Origin: Vigna angularis
Taxonomy: Eukaryota > Streptophyta > Magnoliopsida > Fabales > Fabaceae
DNA: 64,000 bases
Reading direction: 5' to 3'
NCBI RefSeq assembly: GCF_016808095.1
Contig: NC_068970.1
Coordinates: 19,698,501-19,762,500 of the forward strand
The position numbers and the translations under genes were made by a program. The notes beneath the pieces were generated by a model, which was not told where the DNA came from, searched no databases, and was given only the letters and a program-made list of their open reading frames with translations. This document shows positions 1-13,100 of the stretch, piece after piece; the first letter of the stretch is position 1; each line of letters opens with the position of its first letter.

Positions 1-7
1 TTCTGTG

Positions 8-11
<4 letters not shown>

Positions 12-71
<60 letters not shown>
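12..71. repeat. (TA)n microsatellite
   Basis: An uninterrupted TA dinucleotide run. Such tracts recur through the window and several border transposon ends. Confidence 0.95.
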
Positions 72-73
<2 letters not shown>

Positions 74-233
74 TCAAGATAATTATCCAATGTTCAAAAA
101 GTTGTAAAAGGTGTTTCAAAGTTGTTTTTTACTACAAATCTCTTACAGTTGTTCGTCAAACCATTCGGAGGACACTTGTAAAAGGTATTATAATGTCAAT
201 GTTAGTTTAATATTTGACAGCTAATATATTAAT

Positions 234-324
234 GGTGTACTAAATGTAATCACCTATCTCCTTACCTCAAATCTTAACGGTGCACTAAATGTAATCACCT
301 ATCTCCTTATCTCAAACCTATATT
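234..324. repeat. Two-copy tandem repeat, about 45 bp unit
   Basis: Two adjacent copies share the core CTAAATGTAATCACCTATCT followed by a CCTTA.CTCAAA tail. They differ by a few bases. The rest of 72-1150 is AT-rich with no gene that I can support. Confidence 0.75.
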
Positions 325-1139
325 TATAGATTTCAGAGTTGACATTTGATTAGTGATAACTTAATTACGGCTCAATTGGTAGTAATAACACTTTATTTTA
401 AGTTACTTAGTATTAGAACTAATTTTCTTGACAATTGACCGATTAGTCAGACTCATGCTCATCTGGTCTTGGTGGTAGTTTAGTTGTGCATATGTGGCTA
501 ACTAAACAGTCATACGATACACAGGACTCCCAAGCCCAAGTCTGGTATGACTGACTAAGGGGTTTGTAATGGGATGAGTGTCTGCCTCAATCTTTTCAAG
601 GTGATCGACCTAGTCCATATTATGGGCCTCTAGACCGTTCTGTTGAACAGTTAACAACCCTTCAAAATTTTGAAAATATGACCATTTAGGGGAAGACGCA
701 TGACACTTCGAATCTCACGACAGCCAGAATTCAAAGAGTCAGGAGTTGTGAGTTGTTGAATCTAGGTTGATCCAACGATTGAGGATAACTGACTGAGAGG
801 TAGTTTTTGGCTACAAATATGTGTCGGCCCTCCCCTGTCATTTTCAGTTTTGCCTTTTACTTTCCCTTGCCAACTGAACATCCAGTGCTTCTTTTGCTTT
901 AAGGTAATAATGTCGACTGTCATCATCTGAGGGGTCTGCAAGAAGGAGTAGTCAAATGTATGATGATGATGTGTCATCATCGTTAGTATCATTGTCAGTG
1001 TCTTCTTCAATTTTGGATCAACCGAGCGAGAGACAAACTCGGTTGACATAATAAATGTTAACAAAGTCGCACGTGTCATTTCTGTCGAGACTGACGCCAT
1101 ATTGGAGATTGATGCGGCCAAAGAGGAGGACGTGATCAT

Positions 1140-1835
1140 TCAATCACTCTCGGTCATTGAGAGCTACAATTGGGCATCCCATGAGATGGGAGAACATGTC
1201 ACCCGCTTTCACATGGGACGTCAATTGCAATAGTGGGTCGAGTGGACTTGCTTCGTCAAGTGCCCCGCTAATGTCGAATGTTTATATCTTATTGCTTGTA
1301 AAGGAAACAACTTGGTGTTTTATGGAATGGACTTTTTCCTTCATGTATGCTAGTTTGTTCAAAGACCTACTTGTTCGCCTTCCGTTTGATAACTTTCGCA
1401 TGGGCGTGCTAAGCGAGCTTAACTGGCTCCTATCCAGCTTCACCCAAACAGTTGGGCCTTTATGTAAGCTTTCGTGGTGCTATGCACGACTCTCAACATC
1501 ACTCCCACTCACCCTATCTTTCTACACTTTTTTCGCACCTGCCCCAATGTCAAAAAGGGGTGTGTCTCCCTCATATCCAGAAAGGGATGTGGATGTTTAC
1601 TTTATACACCTTCTCATTGAAGTAGTTCAAGACCAAGTATTTTAAAGTTAGAATAACGGATGTTGGCCGATCCAAATTTTTTGACGAGGTCAATTGGCCA
1701 AAGTTTTCTCTATATTGGATTGAGAATCCAAGGAAAACAACCTCATGGTACAAGGCGATAATGACATCGGTCGAGGTAGAAGCCATGAAGCTAATCGACG
1801 AGTTACCTCACTGCCTCATTTTCTGGACTCTTGTC
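1140..1835 (+). pseudogene. Decayed retroelement-type ORF (putative plant transposon protein)
   Basis: Protein-like segments lie in shifting frames on the + strand. In order they include WASHEMGEHVTRFHMGRQLQ, WVEWTCFVKCPANVECLYLI, SLFKDLLVRLPFDNFRMGVL and, after further frame changes, VNWPKFSLYWIENPRKTTSW and EAMKLIDELPHC. I recognise this order as the type of protein annotated 'putative plant transposon protein' or plant-mobile-domain-like in legume LTR elements; that is from memory, not a search. At least three frameshifts and internal stops mean it cannot be translated as one chain. No reverse transcriptase, integrase or paired LTRs were found beside it, so it is a remnant. Confidence is good that it is a decayed mobile-element coding region and lower for the exact family. 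Confidence 0.5.
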
Positions 1836-4800
1836 AATTGACTTGGATCTAAAAACCTTTGTAATGAGGTGTTTGGTAAAATGTCTTATTTACCTATGCT
1901 TGTTGGCCGATCACTGTTAACTTGGCTAAATTCTTTGTTTTCTTTCAGATTTTGATGACCTCAATCTAAAGAAGGGCCTTATAAAAAAGATCGCCCCCAC
2001 ATGCGACATTGAAGGGGCGAATACATCCAACTGCCCTTGGCGCTGCTACTCCAGGACACATAGTGGTTGTCATGGAGGGGGCTTGATGCATTTCTATCGA
2101 ACATCCTGTCCAAGAGAGGTAAGTCCTCTTGTGCGAGGCTCATTTTGTAATGGTTGACGAATAAACAGTCTTTTTGTTGTTTGTACATGACAGCTTGACT
2201 GCCAGCCATATGACTTTTTGTTTATGATTCACCAGAGATAATGAAATCTTATTTCTTTCATCCCTTGTCATTGTTAGTTGTTTTTGTTTCTTACTTGACT
2301 TTAACTCTTTTTGCTAACGCCTCACAAACCTTAAATCAACTTGACGATCAATTAAGTCTTGACGTAAACATAAAACAAATCCTATATATGATCGCTTGAG
2401 CACCTAGGCGCCTTTACTATGACGCCCTGTGCGGTGAGAGATTGTAAATGACATGAGGTTGGAAGAAATTTGCGAGTGAACTTGTTCGTCGTCAACCCTT
2501 TTCATTTGTGTATCGAGTAGTAGAGGTTTAGGGATGAACTTCTTTCATTGGCTCGGCGCAAGATTGACAAGGGGTTTACGGGTGAACTCATGAGTCACCA
2601 ACCTCTTTCATTCTTCATTTGGACCAAGCAGTAGGAGTTCACGAATGAACCATCCTTCATTGGCTTGGTGAGATTGGCAAGTGTTCACGGATGAACTCAT
2701 CCTATACTTTATTATGGTCATTATTTTCTTTAAGGATAAATTCCTAAACAATATTTTCTTCATATTTGTCCGACTAAAATTAAAAACAGGTTTACTTTTC
2801 CTTTTAGAGGCACTTTAACGTTTTGAGGTACATTTAGCTAGGATGACCATACATGTGCCTTAAATATTCTCAAAGTGAATATTTGTTGAATTTGATGCTA
2901 GTGATATGCTTAGTTCGTTGATATGGTGTTTGTGAGCAACTATAAAGAAAGGAGCTTCTACAACAGGTAAGGGAAACTAGTTTTAATTTATAACTACACT
3001 AATGATTTATGAATTTTAATGAATGACGATGATTTATGAGAAATTGGTTATGTGGAATCTATTTAAAATGATGAATTTACATGTATAAAGTGATTTATTG
3101 AATAAATGTTTGATTTTTGATTTTTGTTATTTATCCTATGCTATCTCTAAACTGATTTGATGTCTTGACTTAACTTGTTGTTTGATAACTAAGATTGTGC
3201 ATGTTTTCAATTCAAAATGGATGAAAATTTTGGACAAGTGAGTCATGAGTACTTTGGCATCAAAACTCACCTGCATAATTATGCAAACACACTAGGCGAG
3301 CAAATGACTCACTAAGTGAGAGTGCATAATTTGCAAGTTAGAAAGCTACAACGTATTGATTCATTGGGTGAGTAACTCCTCGTTGGGCGAGCATATTAAA
3401 AGTAGTCAAAGGGGGTATACTTGTTGAGCAAACTAAAGCTTGGTTGGGCTAGTATAAGAATGCTAGAATACTGAGAGCTAGGTGTGTGCTTGCCTTACTG
3501 AGCGAGAAAGTCTCATTAAGAGAACTTTTTAAGAATTTAGTCTCAATATTCTCTCATTGGGCGAGCTTATATGTTGTTGAGCGAAAAGGTTTTAAGTAAA
3601 GTTAAAGAACATTAGGGTAGTCTTCTCACCGAGTGAGAACTATGGTTACTAGGCGAGTGCCCTCCTAGGGGACACTCATTGATTAAGACATGACTTCATT
3701 AAGCGAGACTTCACTATTATGAAATTATATAAATAATTTAAATCTGGTAGTTTTTGTTATAATGGGTATGGAATGAAGCAGTAGTGATTCTTAGGGTAGG
3801 AATACTACTATAGTTGTATTGTGTGTACTGTATTGATAGAGACTGAAATGAGATCATTCTGACTCTACTAGTAATCGGATTCATATATATATATGAAAAT
3901 AACTAGTGTTAAGAGTCCATGGAAACAATATATAGAGTGAGTCGACAAAAGTTAGGTTGTAATATATGAAATTTACCTTATCATGCTTTATAGATGGAGT
4001 AGATGCCCGGACATGTTATAGTTATAGCTTTTGAGAGACAAAAATAAATGAGTAATGACATGTGCCTAGTCTAAGGGTACTAATCAATATATGAGTGGAT
4101 TATAATAGTTTTTATGTATGGATGTAGTTTATAGGATTTGTGAAATTTATGTAGTTACTTTTCAAAATTATTAGTATATTTTCTTTTTTATTTAAAATTT
4201 GTAAGTTTTAAATTAACTTTAGTTTATCTTATTGTTTTTTATGGTATTGTTATTTTTCTTTTATGATCATGAACTTCACGAGAGTAAAAAATAACGTAGA
4301 ATTTGAATAGGAACCATGCTAGTCTATATTAGGAGAGAGATGTGGATAGTTTAGTATAAATATATCATGTGTATAAGTTACTCCTTTATTTCTTTTTTAA
4401 AATATCATTTATTATATTTTAAAATCTAGAAGAGGGTTGTACGTTATATTATAAACTCTATACTAGACTTACGCATTTGATATAGTTATGTGATTACCTC
4501 TTGATAGTATTTTGATTCTACAATGGGCCGTTACAAGAAAAATGTCGTTACTTTAACAATGAACATTATAATAATAGAATAAAATATTTATCAAATGATA
4601 TAATGAAAATAAAAACTTAAATGTTATCAGTTTGTCACTAAATTAAAAACAAAACCATAAGAATGTACTTTCTATCACATAAAAACACTAAGGTTTTAGA
4701 TTTAACGATTAACCATTATCGTTTTATGTTAGTTGGTTCTAAGCAAGCATAACTATTTAAGATAGAACCACGTAAATTTATTGGCTGAGTTGGGCCACAT

Positions 4801-6247
4801 TGAAGTTAGAAAATTGGGTTGGATCGATGCATTTTGGACAATTATTTTATGATTATTTTCTACATCTCTCTATTATAGTAGATTGATAAAAAAATCATTT
4901 TTAAAATCTTGTGAAAACATACTATTAAAAAATATAATGGAAAAAAATGATTAAATATTTCGAAGACATTACTGAAAAAATTGTAAATAAATATTTTAAA
5001 ATATATAATCCAAATATATTACAGAAAAGCATACTCTTTTTTTGTTTTGTTGTTCTTATTAACTGTGTTTAATTTTGGTTTAATGTGTGTATTTGATTTT
5101 GGTCCTATCCATGCCTATCTTGTATCCGTGTTTCTTTTTATTGTTGTGTTTGGTGCCTAGAAGTAACAAAAGAAATAGATTGCATAATTAGAATTTATTT
5201 TAGTTTCATATAGTATTTTTCCGAAAAAAATAAGGATTTTAAAAAGTCATTTTATCATTCCATAAATAATTATGGAGGTGTTAAAAGCAATTTTCTTTGC
5301 ATTATATCTACGTTGTTTGGGCCTTTTTGTTCTTTCATTGTTTTCAAAAGAACTGAGAGTTTCATTCTTTATCTTCCTAATTTGGTTCGACTTGTATATA
5401 CTTTATTTTTTTTAATACATTCTTTTAAGAACATAAAATACACAATGATTATTATTATATAACAAATTAAGGACAGATCGTCTCATATTATGTTGTTAAA
5501 AAGTATGTGAATAATTTTTGATGTAATTACTATTAAAATGTGTGTGAAGTTAGTTTTACCATTTCAATAATTTATTTGTACTTTTTATATATAATAAAGA
5601 TAAAATAAATATATGAAATACGTATATTAAATAGAAAATTTCCTTTGTTTATATAGACTGAATTAATTATTTTGATTAAGAATATTTTTAATTGTTATTT
5701 TTTAAACGTGAGTATATTTTGAGTTATTTTTTAAGAGAAAATTTAAAAAGGCTTTGTGTAATTAATTTTCTAACTAAATACAATCTTTTGGAAAGATAAT
5801 AAAATAACACTTATATTTTACATGTAACACCCAAAATTAATAGAATTACTCTACTAATTTAAAGTATTAATATTTGTTATTAAACAAAACAACCATCTAA
5901 TATATCATATACGTATTTAAAATATGATTCAAAAGTTATATATTAAAGTTTTGTAGAACATAAACTTATATCTAGAGGAAACATATAAAACATAACAGAA
6001 GATATTCATATGGAGCCTTCTCTGTTTATACAACTCCTCCTATCTCACTTTTAAAATTCTCCCGTACATTATCTCATGCTCTCATGTAATATACACGAAG
6101 AAAGAAAAATAACCACAAATTAGGATAAACTAGTATATTTAAAAAGGTAAAACACTTATAAATAGTTCAAAGGATTAATAAAAAAAATCATTCACAAACA
6201 ATTTCATTCAATATCCACAATCATCTAGATCAACTATAACTATTACT
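1836..6247. other. AT-rich intergenic DNA, probable old retroelement non-coding sequence
   Basis: No gene could be supported. Between about 3280 and 3720 the motif GGGCGAG or its variants occurs repeatedly (for example TTGGGCGAGC), spaced by tens of bases. The reverse-complement theme (CTCGCCCAACGA) recurs near 53190, so both may belong to one dispersed repeat family. Paired LTR ends, a primer-binding site or target duplications could not be identified. Confidence 0.4.
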
Positions 6248-7170
6248 TTTGAGTACAAAAACAGCGTATAACATCACGCGTTCAACGTCGAACCACTCAA
6301 TAGCCAACGTTAAAAATGACCGGTGACATTTTTGTAAATAAATGCAATAATTAAACATCATTTAGAATAGTAATTCAACGTAAAAGGATATAAAACGTCG
6401 AATGCTCGAGCGTGAAACGTCAAAAGGTTAGTGAATTCAATAAAAATTTGAACGGGAGATTGAAAATTCATTCACTTTATCTTAGTGCGCGAGACTCTCT
6501 TCTCTGCTCAAACTTTTCTCGAACGAAGTTTGACAACCATCAGATGTAATCTTTCTTTCATTTGATACAAATGCATGTTAATTTACTACTTTAGGTATGA
6601 TTTTTGTTTGTTTTAACCGATTATTTTCGTGTTGTTGTCCTTCATAGGCGCATTCTGTTTTCTCTCTCACGTATGGCAACACTTTATTCCGATGAACCAA
6701 GGTTAGTTTTCGTTTTCGTTTTCGTTTTCGTTTTGAAGAACTTATTTGTTGAACTTGTTTCTTGTTATTTTTTGTTGAACTTGTTTCTTGTTATTGTTTG
6801 GGTGAACTTGTTTGTTGTTGTTATTTGATTGAACTTGTTTGTTGTTTGATTGGACTTGTTTGTTGTTTGTCATTGTTGTTTGTTGTTGATACTATATTAC
6901 AGTTTATAGTTCATGCTTTACAAAATACCAAAAACTGAAATTTGTTGTTTTTCTGCTTTTCAGATCTCATAGTTGTAAAAAAGGATCACAATTAATTTAA
7001 AAAAAATAAAAAATTGATTAACGTAGTTTATTGATAAAATTCGACGTTAAATTTAACGTCAAATTTTTTAAATTCGACGTCAATTTAACGTCTCCCGATA
7101 TGATGTTGTTCTCGAATTCGACGTGAAAAGCCCAAAATATTCGACGTTGTACGTTGTTTTTGTACTAGTG
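6248..7170 (-). mobile_element. Non-autonomous CACTA-type element, family 2, copy 1 (one end degenerate)
   Basis: The right end reads TTTTTGTACTAGTG, the reverse complement of a CACTAGTACAAAAA terminus. The left end matches from GTACAAAAACAGCG but its first five bases have decayed. The interior carries many ACGTC/TCGACGT motifs, especially near both ends (subterminal repeats). It aligns for most of its length, in inverted orientation, with the element at 53509-54455, sharing for example AACGTAAAAGGATATAAAAC and TGAATTCAATAAAAATTTGA. No transposase is encoded. A TTTTCG microsatellite (about 6706-6735) and a GAACTTGTTTGTTG-rich minisatellite (6736-6880) lie inside. The short open frames here are low-complexity translations, not genes. 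Confidence 0.75.
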
Positions 7171-7668
7171 CATGTATTAAATTAGACTCATAAATTATGC
7201 ATCTATCATAAATTTAGCTCCTAATAGATTTTGGCTTATAATACCAAGACTATACCCAACCCTCCTTTGTGATAGGGTTAGCTCACTATGACGCCCTATG
7301 AAGGTTATCTTTCAATCAAATTCTTATCCTTAGAAACTCTCATTACCTAACTATATTCCTTTACGTGAGTTAGAATACTTAGTAGAGTCTAGATAATGTA
7401 CAACTGAGTCCCTGTTCAATGCACCTTACACAATAATAAAATACTTTCTCTCTTGCAAGTCATTCCATTTTCACCACATGTCATTATTCACAATATAATA
7501 CATGCATTATAATTCATATCAAACTCATTCAACATTTATAATATAACAACATACATGTTTTACATTTCATATCACACTCATCCATCATTCATAATATATC
7601 ACACACATGTTTTACATTTCTTATCAAACTTTCCCATAAATCAAAACCTAATTGAACTTGCTACAAAC

Positions 7669-8136
7669 TAGAGCTGTCAAAACGGATCACCCAGCCCGAC
7701 CTACCACGGGTTGGTGGGTAAACGAGTTGGTTCACTGGCTTACCTAATTACAATTTTTTTAAATAAAAAATTACAAACTTTCTATAATTCAAATCTAAAC
7801 AAATTCCACTCCCAAATTTCACTCCCCACATGGATGTTTAATTAATTTTGAAAATAAGGAACTTAAATATTTTTTTCAAAGCAAAAAAATAATAAATATT
7901 TTTTATAAAATTAAAATTAAATTTTAATAAAGTAAAATTAGGTAGGTGGGTTGGTGGGTCAATCTGGTCCACCACGAGTTTAGCCCGCATGAGCCGGGTT
8001 TAAATGAGCCGGGTTTAAATGAGCCGGGTTGAAATCTGACCCGCATAAAAAAATACAATTTTTTCAAACCCAACCCGGTCCGAACCCGTGGTGGGACGGG
8101 TTGGGTCGCGGGTTGTGACCCATTTTTACAGCTCTA
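7669..8136. mobile_element. hAT-type MITE with perfect 8-bp target duplication
   Basis: Termini are TAGAGCTGTCAAAACGG at the left and TTTTTACAGCTCTA at the right, a terminal inverted repeat typical of plant hAT MITEs. The 8-bp direct repeat CTACAAAC flanks it at 7661-7668 and 8137-8144 with no mismatch. The arms are rich in GGGTTGG/CCAACCC and the centre is AT-rich. No coding capacity. Related elements lie at 43372-44832 and, decayed, near 48097. Confidence 0.92.
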
Positions 8137-8144
8137 CTACAAAC

Positions 8145-9299
8145 CATAAATTATTATCAATATACACTCTTTTATTTTAAGGTCGAACCAAAACCACAAA
8201 TAAGAACCTAACAACCAACCAATACATCAATGTAGTAATATTTTTTACATTTGACAAACCAAGTAAGAGATACCTAAAAGAATACCACAATAATGAGCAA
8301 TTGATTATTCTAACAACAAATCTCTAATAAAAGATTTTAACGGTCAAAGTGAATAATCTTATGTTTAGACCAAATGTCAAAAATTTAATTCGATCCAATA
8401 GTTAACGAAACAAAAATCCTAAATTTCCTGATATGACTTTGAATAGGAAAATAAGGTGGTGCCTAGTGGTGGGAAAATGACACCCGACTCTTGGATAGTT
8501 TTACCCAACTCTAGGTGGGTGGTGCGCGATTCTAACCCCTTGGGACTCACTAACTTTAGAGCATTTGACAATACTAAAGTGATGCCTAACGCCCTAAACC
8601 TTTAGGACTTTCTGATTTGTGTTTTTCTATGACATCTGATGATCTTATGGTACCACTTAATACTGTATTAACAAACAATCCTAATTCAACTGCGTTAAGT
8701 AGAGCAAATTGGATGATTCTAACATAACAAAACTAATTTTACAGGCATAAACCATAATCAACCATATCAACAATTTAGAAACCATAACATCAGTCAAATT
8801 TATCAATTTTAGAACAAAAAGATCATTATAAATAAACTAACTTCTCTTACTTGACTGGGAGAAAAACACATCACTTTTCTTCCTCTAGGTATCCCTAAAC
8901 ACAAAGAAAATAATATTTGCACAAGAAAATATTATCAATGATCTAATCATATCTTAATAATCCTAATTGAACAAAATTTTATTTAAAAATCTTAAAAACA
9001 CAAGCATATACATTAGTTATGCATATAAAAATTGAGTCTAAGAGAGCAATGAACATATTATGTTTGACAAACTAATCAAGTATTACAGCCAAGTATCTAT
9101 AACGTATTCTAATCTTCGTTATGATAAAGAAGGAAATCATAAATCTAAATAGAAAACTGAAAAGAAAATTAAATTTTTTTTTTATAAAAAAGTAAAAATG
9201 AAACTCAATTAATATAAATTTCTATTTATAATATAACTTTTAATAATAAAATAATCAAGTATTATTTTTTAAGTTTATTATTAATTATTTTCTAGATTT

Positions 9300-9342
<43 letters not shown>

Positions 9343-10108
9343 TATTTATATATTATATTATATTATATTATATTATATTATTAAAAGATGTATGAATAAT
9401 TTGTATTATACTGCATTATCAAAATATATATGAATTTGGTACTTAAATATTCTATTTTTACTTTTTGTTTTTTAAATATAATTAAAAATGCAATAAAAAT
9501 TTAAAATAATTTTTTTTAATTGTGAATATATTTTCAGTTATTATTTTATGAGATAATATTTAAAAATGTTTTGTGTAATTTGTTTTGGAGCTAAATGCAC
9601 ACTATTGAAAGATAATTATCTTAACACTAAGTAGGTATGATACCATGTCATATAAGCAAGATTAAATATTAATATCATAAAAAAAATATGGAAATGTAAT
9701 TTAATTAAAAAATTTGTTTTTAATTAAATATAATTGAGAACTATGCATTTATAGTTTGAAATAAATATAATTAGTTAAAAGTTAATAATAACTGTAAATA
9801 CTAGCTATATTAAATATTGATTGATAAAGTTTCAGGATTAACTAAATATATTTTAACAAAAAGTTAAAAAATCTTTATAATTAGTTAGTTGATATGACAA
9901 ATGTTTGATGAAATTTGGTATTATATACTATCTGTTATGGGTAAAGAAGGGAAAGTCATCATCTGCGCTTTCTCTCCCACTCTGATAGCTAACATGAAGA
10001 ACTAATAGTAATTAGGAACTTGTACAGTAGGATCACGAACACTCTACGTTTTTTCTTCTCCTCTTCCTACACCTACACCACGCAGCCTTCCTAGGGTTTC
10101 ATTCGATC
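8145..10108. other. Intergenic DNA upstream of ATG101
   Basis: AT-rich with no supported gene. It contains a TA run at 9302-9340 followed by a TATTA pentamer run at about 9350-9381. The last 130 bp before the ATG101 start are richer in CT and probably form its 5' untranslated leader, with AGGGTTT just upstream of the ATG as in many plant leaders. Confidence 0.5.
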
Positions 10109-13100
10109 ATGAACTGTGAGGTCTGTCAGCTCAAGGAATTAGAACTCGAGCATTTCGAGATACGTGAGGTTTTGCGATGTAATTCCGCTGCTCCTATTGC
10201 TAATCAATTTTCTCAATTATGATTTTGTTGTTGGTTTTGTTCAATTGCAATAACCACAGTGACGGTGTTGCAGGCATATTGCACACCATCGTCTTTCACC
10301 GTGCCTTGGGTCTTGTGCGCCCTAAAGACGTTGACTTGGAGCTTTTTGATGTAACTTACGTATGTTTTCTATCTCAATATAGGGCTATTATCACTTGTGC
10401 TTCAATATCTTTAGTACTCTTTTTAACTGTCATATATCCATTACAATCACTTATAAGTGCATGTTTGGTTTCGAGTTGAAGAATGGTTCTGGTCTAAAAT
10501 TAAGTGAGTTGAAGCAAGTTTAGATAGACTTTAGGTTGAAAAACAAATTTTTATATTGAATTTTATTACTATGTTACTTTTAGTATAAAAACAGCTAAGT
10601 ATATATTGCTTCACTTCTAAACAAATTTTAATCAGAATCAATTTTGCAAACACTCACCTAAACACGCTAAATAAACTAATTGTATTGTGTTCTGTTTTTT
10701 ATATCATTCTTGGTGCGTAGGTGCAATGTGGAGAGGCAGAGCTTGAAAAGAAAATAGATGAAAAGATTGAGCAGTTTGTTTGTTGGGTGGAGAAGCACCC
10801 AAACAAAAAGAGTCAGGTCAGTGATATGGTGAAAATGGTGATAGTAGGGTTATTGTATTTTGATTTTGTTTTGTTGTAATTAGTATTTTGACGGGGTTGT
10901 GAATTGGATAGTGCAGATATGTTTATCTTTCTATGAGGTGAAAAACAAACAGGCGTCTTGGTTCAGTAACAAGATTGAACGTTTGTATTGGGAGCAGTGG
11001 TATATTAATCTGAATGTGGCTCAGCATAAGTTGCATTCTAGCAAGTATCATCATCCCAAAGTTGTAGATCCAGGAGGTGCAGTTGCTTGTTCTGTTTGTC
11101 AAACTAAATCTCTTATGATGTTTCACTCCTACTAATTTAGTGTTTTCACTCCTTTACTTAGACGTTTATTGGTAGGATGCTGTTTACCTCCGTTTGTGTT
11201 TCTTATGTGTAGAGGGAGCGTTGGAGGATAGAAATGCCCGTAGTGCAGCACTGGAGGCAGCACTGCGTGAGGTTTTGTTTCAGATAATTAAATTTGTTAA
11301 TGAGAAAAAGGATCACGTTCCACCAATTCCAAATCTTGAGGGCGCTGTTTCATTTCCCTATGAAATTACAATACCTAGGTGAGTTGTGTGTACACCTTAT
11401 CAGTTGTGATTTTGCATTTCTTATATTTCTTTAATATTCTGACCGCTCTGATTTTAAGGCAGTGTTCTACTTGGTTGATTGTGTTGATAACATGATATCT
11501 TTCAAGTTTTCTTTTTTCAATATGACTTGTAGAAAATCTATGAGCTATTGGAGTCCAAGGTTTTTGGATTGAGTGGGATTAAGTTGAAGTACATATATTG
11601 TAATAAAATGTAGTAAGATGAAATAAACAATGCTCTAGAGGTAAAATTTCAGAATAACACTGCCACAAACTGCACAATTTAGGCATCTTAGGTCCAACAC
11701 TGGGGGACCATTCAAAGGATTCGAAAGTGCTTGTGATCATGAATTATCTACGAAATTAGAAAGGGATTTGATAATGCACAGGTTGTAGTTTATATTGGTC
11801 AGTCAAGTGCAAAAAAGGGTTCAGTGCATAGGGAAGGCCGTGGTAGATTAGTGGATTTACTAGAAATATAAAATTAGGGACAATCGTATATGAGAGAAAA
11901 ACTGAGTGACATTTTTCAAGTAAAAGATGGCAAAAACTTACCCTATATATGGCTTGGTCATGTTAGTAGTCCAATGAAATAATAAAATGTTAAGAATTAA
12001 GATAAGACCTCCCCCTCCTCACCCAGTAGATGAGAACTATTTGAAAATACTCCATTCTAAATGGCTTTTCTCTTTCACTGCAAATTAAGTTTTGACTGGA
12101 CCACACTGGCGTCAAATGATCCATACAGCTAACTCCACATAGTGAGATTAGGCTTTACTGTTAATTTTACTCGTAATTAGGTGGAGGCAGAAAAAAATTG
12201 AATGGCTATGGTCTAGCTTGGTGGAAAGAATTGCAGACTTTAATGCGTACTGCAATGAATTTTGCTGTAGAGTTTAGTGGAAGAGAGACCAGCCAGATAA
12301 CAGAAATTACATTTTCATGAAAACTATTTTCAAGGTAGTGTTTAGTAACATGCATTGCTTAAGCGGCATTGCATGAGCTTATTGTTTTGAGAATGTAAAT
12401 TTATTGAAAGGAAGCTGTCTCTTCTGCATAACTTGAAAAGTTTGAAATCATAAATGGTTTGATATAGACTGGGATCAGTGTTGAAAATTACTGTTGGCAG
12501 AGTTTAATGGAAGAGAGACCAGGGCAGAGAACATAAATTACATTTTCATGAAAACTATTTTCAGGGTAGTGTTTAGTAACATTCATTGTTTAAGAGCATT
12601 GCATCAGCTTATTGTTTGGAGAATGTAAATTTATTGAGAAGGTATCTATTCTGCATAACTTGAAAAGTTTCAAATCATAAATTGTTTTGTATGGATTGGG
12701 ATCAGTGTTAAAGAATATTTGTGTCGACATTATTTAGTATGTGATATTTGTTACCCACTAATTTTACCTAATTTCATGACAAAACTTTTTACTGTAATTT
12801 GAATGTCCACCCTTTTGCTTTACCTATTTTCTTGCTTTGTTTGTGATGAATCATTTGTAAATAAAGGTGTCATTACTAGTTAGGTAAGACATCTCTAATT
12901 CGACAAATTCAAGTCGGATGCTTGCATCATGTTCTCTGTTTGAAATTGTTTGTATTCATTCGGACTTAATGCTTATGATAGCTAAAAGGTAGATTCATTT
13001 GTAGTGGCTTATCATTTTCCTAGGGCGTTGCATCATCCAATTATTGCTCTTAATGTAGTTCAACATGAATGATTATAAATAGAGATGCTGCTTAGTACTT

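Noticed and set aside
3280..3720. Regularly spaced GGGCGAG words considered as a CRISPR-like or satellite array
   Set aside because: Spacing and flanks are irregular, and the context is a plant nuclear repeat.
6604..6828. Hydrophobic small open frame on the + strand
   Set aside because: It reads through the TTTTCG microsatellite and TTGTTG minisatellite of a CACTA-type element.
10219..10479. Single open frame over ATG101 exon 2
   Set aside because: It reads through introns on both sides; only 10274-10359 is exon.
10923..11126. Open frame on the - strand over ATG101 exon 4
   Set aside because: Shadow of the spliced + strand gene.
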